The position numbers and the translations under genes are program-made. Below, piece after piece: positions 12,061 to 23,118 of a DNA stretch of 64,000 nt. Where the stretch lies: positions 56,447,237-56,511,236 of the forward strand of contig NC_016133.3 in assembly GCF_000005505.3 (NCBI RefSeq), in the 5' to 3' direction. Source of the DNA: Brachypodium distachyon (Eukaryota; Streptophyta; Magnoliopsida; Poales; Poaceae). Position 1 is the stretch's first letter. Each line of letters opens with the position of its first letter. Below the pieces are notes generated by a model, which saw nothing but the letters and a program-made list of their open reading frames with translations, was not told the DNA's origin and ran no database searches.

Positions 12061-12173
12061 CTCCCTCCGATCTTAAATTCTTGTTGAAATATTACATGTA
12101 TCTAGATGCTTTTTAAGAATAGATACATCCATATTTGGGCAAATGTGAGTCAAGAATTTAGGATCAGAGGGAG
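12061..12173. mobile_element. Stowaway-like MITE (family B)
   Basis: The element lies between TA dinucleotides, with ends CTCCCTCCGATC and GATCAGAGGGAG. The interior (ATTACATGTATCTAGATGC) is shared with the elements at 20412 and, more weakly, 27418. It sits in the long MIR444 intron. Confidence 0.8.
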
Positions 12174-12497
12174 TATATAGTTACCTTAACGTCATATGGA
12201 AGCATAACTATCTGTAGCTATCAAGGGACCACAACTTTTACTTTATTTAAGATTTACTAACTGTTTCAGTATTTGCATCTGAAATGCAGTTACCAGTGTT
12301 TTAATACTTTTTGATCCATTTTTACAACAGAAAAAAATTTCCTGCTTGTCCTACATGTCTGCATGATGACAGAATAAACAAACATTGAATGCACAATGGC
12401 AGAATAAACGAATATCGAGTCAAAATGGCATTAACCTATTTTTTTACCAAGTATGTGTACATCGTACATGGGGAATTCTGTGTTTAAATAACACATA

Positions 12498-12638
12498 CTC
12501 CCCCTGTTCCTAATTAATTGGTGCTGGCCTTTTTGCAAAGAAACCCCTGTAAATTTCCGAAATAAACCTTTTATTTCGGAAATTTACAGGGGTTTCTTTG
12601 CAAAAAATCTGGCGCCAATTAATTAGGGACGGAGGGAG
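12498..12638. mobile_element. Long-stem foldback Stowaway-like MITE
   Basis: The flanks are TA on both sides and the ends are CTCCCCCTGTTCC and GGGACGGAGGGAG. Almost the whole 141 bases is an inverted repeat: two arms of about 68 bases (both contain CAAAGAAACCCCTGTAAATT or its complement) with only a few mismatches and almost no loop. It lies within the MIR444 transcript intron. Confidence 0.85.
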
Positions 12639-13234
12639 TATTGATGAAGATTCAAAGTGAAAAAGTTGCAATACAAAATATATATTTTGTGGCTTTGGTA
12701 TATTAGGCTGCGTGCACTTCCGAATGAAGCCCTAGCTGAACTTCTATGGGTAAGGGAGTGTTGACTGTTGATCTGATAGACACATCACTCGGCAGCCAGC
12801 ACTGAAGGCATACCCACTTTATGTGAGACATAGACAGATCGGACAAGTTGCTGACACCCCTTTCTTATTGCTAGGATATTTTAAATACCCTTTCAGCACA
12901 AATCACCTTCGAGTGAAATCTGTTATAGCACGTATCCTTACAACAGCCATTATGTCACATCTTAAATACAGGAGCCCTGGATAACACAATTTATCCTGTC
13001 TGTAGTCTGTACATATTTTTCTGTCCAAGCTTATAATGCACAACATACTATCTGCTTTCAAACTCCAAAATGCTCCACATCTTGTTTTAAGTTTCGAATA
13101 CCATAACGTTGTCCATTTTGTAATGGATCGTCTTAGGACAGTTGGAATCTGCTACATGTGAAAGCATAGGTCCCTGATTAAACTTCTATATACTTCTTGG
13201 AACAAAGGAATGTTTGGTTTCTAGAAGAGAATAG

Positions 13235-16200
13235 TTACCCCAATTCTGGAGCACCTGTTTTGATATGTTCCCCTTCCTTTTCTTGTGATCGACTCAGTTC
13301 AAGATCAGCCGGAGTATTGGCATCCTGCACAATACAAAAGTTGTAGGGAGTGGTACAGCTTTTAGTTGCATCCATGGCACCTCTCGCCTCACAGCTCTGA
13401 AGCTGAAACTTAGGTCGTTAGTTTCAGTTGTTTCTGGTAATGTGTCATTGAAGCTTGTAAGAAAAGGTCATGCATCAAACCTGTCTACATAGCTCCACTT
13501 TTTGTTGTGTCATGACGTTTACTCTTCGATATAGTTCCATGTTTTCCTGGTGGATTAGACTTCCCTGTTGCGCAATTAGTGTAAGATTAGATGTTAGTAG
13601 AAACCTTCTGTGCATGCTGTTTTTTTTTTGGAACAATATAAGGTCACTGCTCGCAGGGCCAGACCTTCCTGTGTAACTCTTCAATTTCACCTCTCAGAAG
13701 GTGGTCCTGTTTGGTAGATGTTAGCTGCATCATTAGATTGAAGCAGATAGGAAAACAAAATCACTGATAATGGAGAACATATGTAATAACCTTCCTTGTT
13801 TTGATACTGCGTAGACTCATTTCAAGCCGGTTCTCTAAACCCTGGAGGTCAGTTACGCCTAGGCCAGAAAGCTCCTCTCCCATTAGTTGCCTATAACCAT
13901 GCAAATGAGTTTGCCACAGTAATTCATGAATACACTTGAATTATCTAATTGTCGCCATGCTACATCTCTGTTCTGCCTACATAGGTTGAAGCAGAACAAC
14001 TTATTATGTTGTTGGAAGAGTGATTACTCTGAATGTTTTACCGGTGTCAGCATTATTATTATTTTCTGTCCCAGCTGATGTAGTATTTTCACTTTTGATT
14101 GTTCAGTTTTATAAAGTTTTCCATGTGATATTTAAATTCACTTCCATGATCACTAATTGGTGATTTATTTTCATTGCAGAACGAATAGAAGATCATCATA
14201 CTTGTGGCTTTCTTGCAAGTTGTGCAGTTGCTGCCTCAAGCTTGCTGCCTCCCTTTGCCAGAGCTGTCAGCAAAACAGAAAGTTTTGTCAGTTTCCTTCA
14301 ACTATGAATTATACTCCCTCTGTCCAACAAAAGATGTCTCAAGTTTGTCAAAATTTGGATGTATCTAGACATGACTTAGTGTATAGATGCATTCAAATTT
14401 AGTCAAAGTTGAGACATCCTTTGTTGGACGGAGGGAGCATTAGAAAATAATCGAGAAAGGAATGGCAATCTGTTAGTGAAAACCTATAACTACTACTCCC
14501 TCTGATCCAAAATAAGTGTCTCAGTTTTGAACTAAGCCTAGTTCAAGTCTAGTTCAAAACTGCGACACTTATTTTGGATCAGAGGTAGTAGATAACTGCA
14601 TATGTGCTTGCTATGGCATCAGACCAGTTTCATCTACTTGCTATACATATGGATATAGCGGTGTCTGATTTGAGCTATGGACATTGATTACCGTCACCTT
14701 GTTAGCACAGAATCAACATCTGGTGTTACATATCTGGTTTTGTGCAATCTTAGGTACAAACAATATGGTGAACACAATATTGGTTCTGTAATAATGTAAT
14801 ATGCAAACAGTATTTCTTTCCAACAACTACAAAACAAGATGCCATGTGACGGTGCCAGCCTCAACCCTTTGATTTACCCTTTCTTCTAGTTCTATCCATT
14901 TGAGTACCCAACTAATTCAGGCCCTATTATACACACTGTCCTGCCAAGCCTCACAATTCTTCAGAAGCAAAGACAGTGTAGCTTCCATCTTCGGTTATTA
15001 CCGCCTCACAATCTTATAGCCAAAATCATGTCTTACATAGCTCTGGATAAGGTACTGACCATGGCTGGTCACTATCCTGTGTGACCATGAAACTTGTGGA
15101 TCCATGATTCACCTTTTTCTTGGCATATAGAAAAAATGATCACTAATAAAGGGCAAGATGGAATGGAGTTTTTGGATGCAAAAAACTTATCAACATAGTC
15201 CTGTCACACCCCTGATTCCATAACATGAATTCATAATCACCAATCTCATCATTAGTATTTTTTTATTGATAGATGGTTGTTACTAAGGCTCATATTGCTA
15301 CTGACTTATAGTGTCATTTGAAATCTTAAAAGCTACATTTGGTAACTATTCTAGAAGTTGCAAGTTGACACAGAAGGTATGAACATACAGCCAGTTAGCG
15401 TCACTGTAAAAATATGGGGATACGGCTGTATCACTCTTGACAGGTTCAGTATGTGTTGTGTTTAACCGACATTGTGTGATATCTCTTGGTTGTCTACTTG
15501 TTATCGGCCCAGAGTATCTCTTATTTGAGTTTTGGTTATGTGCTTGCCTTTTGATCTAAATGTGTACTGTATGATATACTCCCTAGGCCCCAGGGTGAAC
15601 TTTGGATTGTTTGACGTCGTTTTCAAGTGGAGGAAGTGCACAATGGAGGAGTGTAGCAGTTATGACAGTTAAAGGGCATATGATCAAGTACCAACTAACT
15701 GTGACAAGCCTGTTATTCCGAAGCTGCCTGAGATTCTCATAACTAAAGTTTGGTTATATTGTTGTGCTTGATGTCTCCAGTAACATAACACTCTTTGGTA
15801 GGTGGCAAATCTGGTCCCATCAAGTTTCAACTTGCATCCGGGACGGCATGTTCCGTGGTTAAACTAAACAGCCCTGCTCAACTGATCTGTTACGTGTGTT
15901 CTTTTCTACAATACTGGGCAGGTTTACAATCTGGAGGTGAAAAGGAGAGACACTACTGGCCAGAGCAGACCACCTGCAAGGTTACGAGCTGAAGCTTTAA
16001 TCATAATCAAATTCCACTGCAACTGGCTGAACCTGGAGCTCCACCCACAGCATCTAAGGATGAAGACTGAGCACGTACTTTTGCAGCCTTGATGGCTGTT
16101 GTAATGGATGTAAACGAGTTTGTTTGCCCCTTTTGGATATACCGTATTGACTATTGACTAGTCTGATATGTCCTTTTTATTGCTGGGCAGGCGGCAAAAC

Positions 16201-19200
16201 CCTAAGTTACTGATAAATTATGATGAAGCATCCTTTGCCAGATTCAGCTTTGCTGTTTTAGCAACGATACTATGACATGCAACTGCTGAAATAGTATAAT
16301 TTACAAATACTATGAACACACTTTGTTTTTTATTCTCTTGTTTGATGCATGGTATATACTTCTAAGCCCTTCAGAACACTGGTCAGTTGAAGATTTTGTA
16401 GTTTGCAGGGCTAGCTGGTACTGCTGAGTGCTGACCTCCCTCAGACGCTCAAGCGTGCATCAATTTTCGATGCCTGGAACTAAAGGGGCTCCTTGACTAG
16501 CCCATAGATTTCGTCAAAACTAAAGCCATGTAAAATGGGACCTCGCTTCATTACCCGGTCGCATGTCCGGGGGATCTATCTCCTGTAAAGTGAGGATCCA
16601 TCTCTACTGACCCGGGACATTGCTTAGGTCCTTTTCGACAGGTAAAAAAAAAGGTCCTTTTCTACAGTTTTTCCACTCTGCTTATCGAATGACGGAAATT
16701 GATTGTCTTTTCGTCGGAAAAAAATAAGATGAGGATGCATCGATGGCTACGACCTTCTTGTAGGCACAGGACACATCATCGCAGGTGTTCCATCTCTACC
16801 AGAGCATATGCCATGGTAGGTTTCTATACGGTAAATACACCATAATAGTAAAATCGTGCATGACGTTGGTTTTATCATGCGATTCATAACTGGTCAGTTC
16901 TTAAAATATATCCGCCGTCAGAGTAGTTCCAAAATAAGTAATTTAGATTTGCATAGATTTTTATACAAATCCACGTCATTTATTTCGGAATGGGGCCGTT
17001 TGTCCTAAGTCAAACTTCTTAATGTACTAGCATCTACGATATCAAATAATTATACTGTGAAAATATATGTTATGATGGATTTAATAAAACTAATTTAGAG
17101 TTGTAAATGTTGAGATTTGTCTATAAATTTGATCAAAGTTTACTCAGGACAAAGTTGAGTGAGTAAGCTCAAAGCAACAGATAATCATGGGCAAGATAGC
17201 TAGCATCGAGTAGTCAGTTTTGATTTGTGAGGGTGTCTTCCCACTTCCCAAGCCTGCCTTGTCACCTCTTTAAGCAAAACAAACATCTTGCAGGGAATAC
17301 ACGCTATTTTTCTTTTGCAGATAATTGGACTGTCTAAATTCATGTTCTGGTACAAAAAAACGCCGATTATGTTACATAAACTTGATACCATTGGATTGGA
17401 TTTGTACCAAAAAACAATTTATTTTGATTGTGATTCTGTGATATCAATCAATAAATGCTACGTATAAAAAATTGCTTTCAAAGTTCAGAATTCAACAGTA
17501 TATTTTACGATGGATGCAGCACTACCAATTAACTAGCGGAGTTAGAGAAGAAGTTAAGTAACCTCGAAGTCTGTAAGCTGCTCTTAATTAGTTTAGAACA
17601 TCACATGCGCATGCAACATGCACATGCGTCCTCTGATCATAACCATCTTTCTTTAACCACACATACCTTAATTTCTGAAGTTGCATTCACGACAGGCTGC
17701 TGTTCCTCTTTTGCCCTTGTGTACCGGTCGATCACAGCTTTCATGCTGACATAAAAACAAGGAAAACAAAATAGACCCATCAGTATTCAGAAAACACTAG
17801 TGGAACCCGGGCTCCATGGAGCCTTTTTTTAAAAAGTCATTTGGAAGTTTTCAAAGTTTCCAAAAAAAAAACGTGTACTACTAACCAGTAAAATTCCATC
17901 GAGAAATATGTTCTTCTACTGCAGGAAAAGAATAAGTGCATCTATAATACATGTACTATTTGCTATTGTAAATCGATAAGTTTGTATTTATTTTTCTTTC
18001 TATAGTTCACATGTTAAATTATTTCTTCATGAAATTCACACACATATGTAAAATAAATCTATATGTACATGTAATTGTTTTCAAAAAAATTAATTTCCAA
18101 TTTTTTTATGAAAAAAAAATCCAAGCTCACAAGAGGGAATGCCAAATGTTCGAAAACAAATGGTGAAACTGGACTCACGGGAGTTTGCTTTAAAAGAAAT
18201 TCAAAATCAACATTCTTTTTAGATAGAAGACTTTGTTGTTTGGCTTTAAATTAATAATAATACCAAATCAATTGAACGATACAGGGTGTTGAGGAAATCA
18301 TCTTACAAAGCAGATCAAAGATCAAGCAAATTAACAAAATAAATGCGCAACACAACTACACTAAGCAAGATCTAGCTCAACACCAACGGCAACACTAGCT
18401 CACTATGCGACCCTACACACCGACAATGAACAAAAGATTGCACTTTCTTGTGATAACTTTGATCATGTTATTGAAGATAGTTGAAGGTCAATCATGATAA
18501 ATCTCATTCAAAACTCTTAAAAGATAAACCACTTCAAGCGTACACTTTTTTTTTTATCTCGGCCAATGGTTTTCATGCATCTCATCTCTTTGTCTCTCCC
18601 CCCCCCCCCTCCTCTATGTGTGTGTGCACGCGTTTTGAAACCTAGAAAACCCCTCACCCCAATTATCATCGACGTCTCCCTTCCGCCCTGAACCCTCCCA
18701 TCTTCGGTGGCCATCGCCTCTAGAGATCTACCGCCATTAATCAGACACCATCACTACCAACCCCACACCCATCGACCCGCCATATGATAGTGTGGCTCAC
18801 GATCGTGTCATCAAAATCTGCGACCATCGATGTTGAGGCGCCACTTGGCCACCCCACCCAGACGCACCACGCCAGTGCTTATCTACCGGTATTTGCGTCC
18901 AAGCCCCAAAGAGAGAACATCTTCGGCATCGGAACCACATACCCCCATCCCACCACAAATCCCTAACACCTACTCGCTCTCTTAGCTCCGTGTTGATGGT
19001 GTCTGTGCCTTGCAGATCTAGATCTGACAAAGTTGTAGCGAGGTCACACCCTGACGGGTCCAAAGAAGAAGGGGATCGATGAAGAAGGGGTAGGTAGAGC
19101 GAGTTGACTAGATTTTAAGAAAATTACACCCAACCGTGTTCTAGCAAAACCATTTGAAAAAAAAACAATCATCGAAATGCATAGAACCCTCAAGCAACAT

Positions 19201-19573
19201 CTATATACACATCCACGCTGTATTACATAAACTGGCTAGCTAGTGTGAAGAACAAAGAGACACTCAGAGCTGGCAAAGATCGAAACAGGCCAGAAAATTA
19301 ACCTAATTAACTAACCAAGGCAATCAGGGAGAGGATCGATCGATCCACATAACACACACGTGAAGGAAGGAATGAAGAAGGAAAAAATTACTTGGTGTTG
19401 CAGAAGTCGTAGAGCCTGCCGGTGCTGGAGAAGACGACAAGCCCGACCTCCGCATCGCAGAGGATGGAGAGCTCCTTGGCCTTCTTCAGCAGCCCGCTCC
19501 GCCGCTTCGAGAACGTCACCTGCCTGTTGGTCGAGTTGTCGATCCTCCGTATCACTATCTTCCCCCTCCCCAT
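13235..19573 (-). CDS. MADS57: MIKC MADS-box transcription factor, AGL17 clade (MADS57-like)
   Basis: Seven exons: 19573-19392, 17745-17667, 14263-14202, 13890-13791, 13706-13665, 13564-13481, 13402-13235. They sum to 717 bases and 238 residues in one frame, and rice MADS57 is about that long. The MADS domain is residues 1-60 ([20 protein letters not shown], then [20 protein letters not shown]). The I region and K domain follow ([24 protein letters not shown]). The C-terminus [20 protein letters not shown] is characteristic of the MADS23/57 branch. Exon sizes 182, 79, 62, 100 and 42 are standard for this clade. It is a nuclear DNA-binding factor for CArG boxes. Rice relatives act in tillering and nitrate transport and are cut by miR444. 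Introns 1 and 2 are long (1.6 and 3.4 kb) and carry MITEs. Exon 3 overlaps the antisense miR444 cluster. The protein ends at APELG, without the short tail I remember for the rice protein. Confidence 0.92.
14202..14248 (+). ncRNA. MIR444: Mature miR444 cluster
   Basis: Two phased 21-mers lie end to end at 14202-14222 (starts TTGTGGCTTTC) and 14223-14243 (starts TGCAGTTGCTG). A third at 14228-14248 (TTGCTGCCTCAAGCTTGCTG plus C) overlaps the second. They correspond to the miR444 .1 and .2 species and to the cereal miR444 form, as I recall them. On the other strand the same bases encode part of the MADS K-box ([16 protein letters not shown]), so complementarity to the overlapping mRNA is perfect. 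Confidence 0.88.
14314..14437. mobile_element. Stowaway-like MITE (family A)
   Basis: Ends are CTCCCTCTGTCC and GGACGGAGGGAG. The left TA is intact and the right flank is CA. The interior (AGATGTCTCAAGTTTGTCAA) is almost identical to the element at 24343. It lies about 65 bases downstream of the miR444 cluster, inside MADS intron 2. Confidence 0.85.
14496..14588. mobile_element. Short foldback Stowaway-like MITE
   Basis: TA flanks both sides. The inverted arms of about 38 bases (CTCCCTCTGATCCAAAATAA, then GTGTCTCAGTTTTGAACT, with their complement) surround a loop of about 17 bases. It lies in MADS intron 2. Confidence 0.85.
16900..17165. repeat. Degraded MITE remnants
   Basis: Sequence typical of grass Stowaway elements (GTTCCAAAATAAGTAATTTA, then GTCCTAAGTCAAACTTCTTA) is present without a clean pair of termini. 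It probably represents one or two eroded elements inside MADS intron 2. Confidence 0.4.
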
Positions 19574-20411
19574 CTCGCCTCAGGTCAGATCTATAGCTAA
19601 TAATAAGAGAGATCACAGAACCAGTTGAAGATAGAGATCGAGATCGAGCACACCACCAAGATAATTAACAGGAGAGATCACAAAACCTAGTTCAAGATTG
19701 AGATCGAGAGCACACCACCATGATATATAGCTTTCTAATATAACTACACACACCAACACAAGAACAACTAGTGCAAGAAGAAGAAGGAGAAGAGGCCGGT
19801 GATCAAATTAAGGGGATGATCTGATGGGATAGAGAAACTAATTAAAGCTTGCAATAATAGTTATCGGGTTGCCAGGTCTGTACCTAGGAGAAGAAGGAGA
19901 AAGTGAAGTGCTCGATTAGGTTTTATGCACGAATGGGTGCAAAGTGGCTGGGGTACTTAGCAGTCCTTCTTTAGATCTATGTATACCTGCTTCCCCTTTG
20001 GGCGGCCTGTTTAGTAACCTTAATTTGGGTCTTCTACCTTAATTTGTGCCTTCCACGATGGGACCAAGGTACGTAGTAACGTAGATTATTAGTCATTTAG
20101 TTGGTTTAGCCAGAGAGACATCAGTTCCTCTAAAAAAAAGGCAGACACATCAGTCAAAATCCTAGATACATTATGAAGTAAGTCAAATCAATCAAGGCTT
20201 TTTTTGATTCCCAGGATTCAAATAAATGCAAGAACTGGGAAAATATAGCGTTGTAGTGTTACGCCTAGCTACTTGAACCATGCATTTTCTTTCTTTGGAT
20301 ATGATGGAACGATCATCATCGCTTGTAATGTGGCTTGCCCACTACTTGAATCCTACAACATCTCATTTGCACCGAAGTTTGGTGTGATTGCACTGTGAGG
20401 AAAAAGTGCTA

Positions 20412-20520
20412 CCTCTGTTCTATAATTCTTGTCGAAATATTACATGTATCTAGATGCTTTTTATGATAGATACATTCATTTTTGAACAAATTTAAGACAA
20501 GAATTATGGAACGGAGGAAG
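20412..20520. mobile_element. Stowaway-like MITE (family B)
   Basis: TA flanks both sides. The ends are CTCTGTTCTATAATTCTTG and its complement (CAAGAATTATGGAACGGAGG). The interior ATTACATGTATCTAGATGC is shared with the element at 12061. Confidence 0.75.
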
Positions 20521-22314
20521 TATTAAACTTTCCAAGAGGTTTGGAGCACTAGTGTGGAGGAATTCCTAGAAGAAAAATATATAGAGAGAATTTGATCCTG
20601 CAGATCAAACAACTCACTATCATACAACTCACGTAGAAAAAAAGTCCTAGGAATTCGGATTCTCCAAACTTCCTAATTCCTGGAAATCACTGCATGATCG
20701 ATCGAGTTAAAACGGCCTTAAGATCTGACCATCATATTAAAAGATGGTTTAAAACATTGATCGTTTGACTTCAATTCGTCCGTGTCTAAAACTACAAATT
20801 TTAGAGAACTGAAGCGAGCTCCTCTGGACAAATAATTGCTAAATAACATGTTCCTATCCGTTACATACTAGTATATCGCCAGCAGTGAACCTGTCCTTTG
20901 GCGACTTTTTGTTCTTTCAAAAACTGCCCTTTGGCCACTTGGGAAGCTTGATTCCTAATTAACATGGGAGATGTCGACATTCCTACCAGCTTACCTCGTA
21001 TTGTAATCTTCAAAGGTCGTGCCACCATGTAAATTACCAGAGACTGCGTGCCCAATGCATCTTATTATAGCAGTACGCTAATTCCATCTTTTTTTAACGT
21101 AAAGTACTACTCTTTGTTGCCATCATAATGACTACGCTTTGGTGCATGAGAGATTCTTTTAGTTTTTAATATGGTTGGAGTGTGAGCTAACATTGCAACC
21201 ATCTTATATTAGGGCTACATGACACTGTTCAAATCTTGGAAAATCATAGTAGTACAGAACCGCCGTAATAGTCCACGACGGTGGATAAACTAAGCATACA
21301 GATATCTTCAAGCATATCTAATAAAAAATGGTTTCTGCCTTAGTTAGGATCGGAAGGAATCCTTTTTTATATAAAACAATACTCTAGGAGCAACAATCAG
21401 GAGAGCCAACGGTAAAAGATGCATACGGATATAGACTCTAGGAATTCAAGCTGATCGCTTAAATATATTGTAGAGTGATATTCTGAATTTCGGAATAAAT
21501 GAATTAACAAAGCATAATAAAGAGAAGCAACGTGGAGCGAAGACCTCGTGTGCCTGCAGAGGGCTCGTCAAATAAACTACAAGAAAATGAAGCCAAATTA
21601 ACAACGGGCAATGCCTACCGTGACCAACCAAAAATATTTTTTTATAAAGAAATCGGCAACTAAAATATGTTGAAAGCTCACTGCGTGACGCACTACTGCA
21701 CTAGTGTGTCAAACATTTTATTATATATTGTATCATAAATCATGTTTATGCAAATCTAAAGAACCTAGTACATGTTTTCCATATTTCAGTTCGTTTTATA
21801 ACCAAACAAGAGCAGGAAAATTCAGTTACGGAGTATTAAAAATACTAAATTAATTGTTAGCAAACTACTACTTCAAACACCTAAAATCTATGCTCTGATG
21901 GTACCAGCTATAGCAGCTCAGCTACCTGAGAAATGCTAACGTAACATAGAGTAACACTCTAAATATTACTAGTACTACCAAATCTTGGAAAAAAATCTTC
22001 TAAATTCAGATAAGAGTCTCCTTTGTTTCTAGGGGTATTCATGATAGTCAGTCTATAAGATATCCACGGGTATATATCTTTGTTTATGAAATGGCCACGG
22101 AGTATCAATTTTATTTTTGCGACACCAAAACCCACGGAGTCCATCTGCCAATGCTCAACTTTGTTCTTCGGAGCTGCCTTTGGTTGGTCAATGAGCCCGT
22201 ATCGTAAGCACCATAGTCGTATGGACCAACGGGAGTGCAGGTTTGTTGGTACCGATGCTCAAAAAACACTTTTTGCAAGTTCCGAGGTTTTACTTTGAGG
22301 AAAGCAAGGAATTA

Positions 22315-22527
22315 CTCCTCCGTCTCAGTATACAAGGCACGCACGCATACCAAGATTACAAATTTAATTAGCAAAATCTAAATTATATTTCATAAAAAAT
22401 ATATCATTAGATTTGTAGTCAAATAAATTTCCAGTGATATGGTTTTTACATCATATAATTTATATTTTGATAGTTAAATTGATGATCTTAGTACGCGTGC
22501 GTGTCTCATAAATTGGGACGGAGGGAG
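22315..22527. mobile_element. Stowaway-like MITE, 213 bases
   Basis: TA flanks both sides. The ends are CTCCTCCGTCTCAGTATA and GGGACGGAGGGAG. The arms share GCACGCACGC and GCGTGCGTGTC. The AT-rich interior has no coding capacity. Confidence 0.75.
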
Positions 22528-23118
22528 TAATCGAAGGCAAAGGGTTTCTAGCTTTCAAAGGTTTAGAGTTGGAAAGGAAAAGTGGTGGCAGGACAAGTGT
22601 CAATCATTGACTTACGATGAGGCAACACTCGTCAAGTCTAGAAAGGTTGATTTCGGGATGCATGCATGGACAGCGTTCTGGTCGCCCCTTCAGTTTTGTT
22701 GTAGGGATCCAGGAGCATTTCGACAACAGCCATGTGGTGTCCAACTGAATATGTGTACACACAGCAATGCAAGCAGGCTTTTCCTCAAAACAAGAAGAAA
22801 ATGAATGCAGGGATTCATATAATGTTTTCTGGAAAATTGCATTATCTTGTTAAGAAATATAGTACTCCGTACATGAGAGATGTGCTTCATAACAAGATAA
22901 ATTTCTTAACTTGATAAATTTCAGGTAGTTTTACACTTGAACTGCATTTACATATCTTGTGGGTAGCACCAAGTACTAAAGGGAAATGATAGTCATTTCT
23001 CTCAACTATCAGAAGAGCATGGCACAAGAAAATACAGTCGACAGTAAACTGTGGCATTCCCCCACTGCTAATCACTTAATCCCTAATATCTAGCTGTAAA
23101 ATATTGTATGTGAAATCT

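Larger units (their letters stand above)
10713..14270 (+). ncRNA. MIR444: MIR444 primary transcript, antisense to the MADS57-like gene
   Basis: Proposed exons are about 10713-11096 (leader, donor GAG/GTAAGG), 11644 to 11706 or 11747 (star arm, acceptor GGCTAG), and 14180 onward (mature miRNAs, acceptor CATTGCAG). The third exon reads MADS exon 3 in antisense. It contains three 21-mers that match miR444 family members as I remember them. In rice, MIR444 genes are natural antisense transcripts of AGL17-clade MADS genes, and their precursors contain introns. The product guides cleavage of MADS23/27/57-type mRNAs and acts in tillering, nitrate response and antiviral silencing. The start is inferred from the TATA box and the 3' end is unknown; possible further exons lie at 15.6-16.1 kb. 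Open frames inside it are short and unrelated to known proteins. Confidence 0.85.
19574..23118. other. Intergenic region upstream of MADS57
   Basis: Positions 19574-19950 are GA-rich and are likely the MADS57 5' leader and promoter; MIKC genes often have a leader intron, and a GTACAG-type donor lies near 19885 on the minus strand. The rest up to the ORRM1 3' end is AT-rich, carries two MITEs (20412 and 22315), and has no gene I can support. Confidence 0.4.

Noticed and set aside
14157..14402. Open frame on the plus strand over the miR444 cluster
   Set aside because: It is the antisense of MADS exon 3 plus MITE sequence; it has no protein features, and the microRNA explains the conservation.
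15590..16090. Possible further exons of the antisense MIR444 transcript
   Set aside because: There are plausible splice sites and GC-richer patches (for example 15924-15980), but nothing ties them to the transcript without RNA data.
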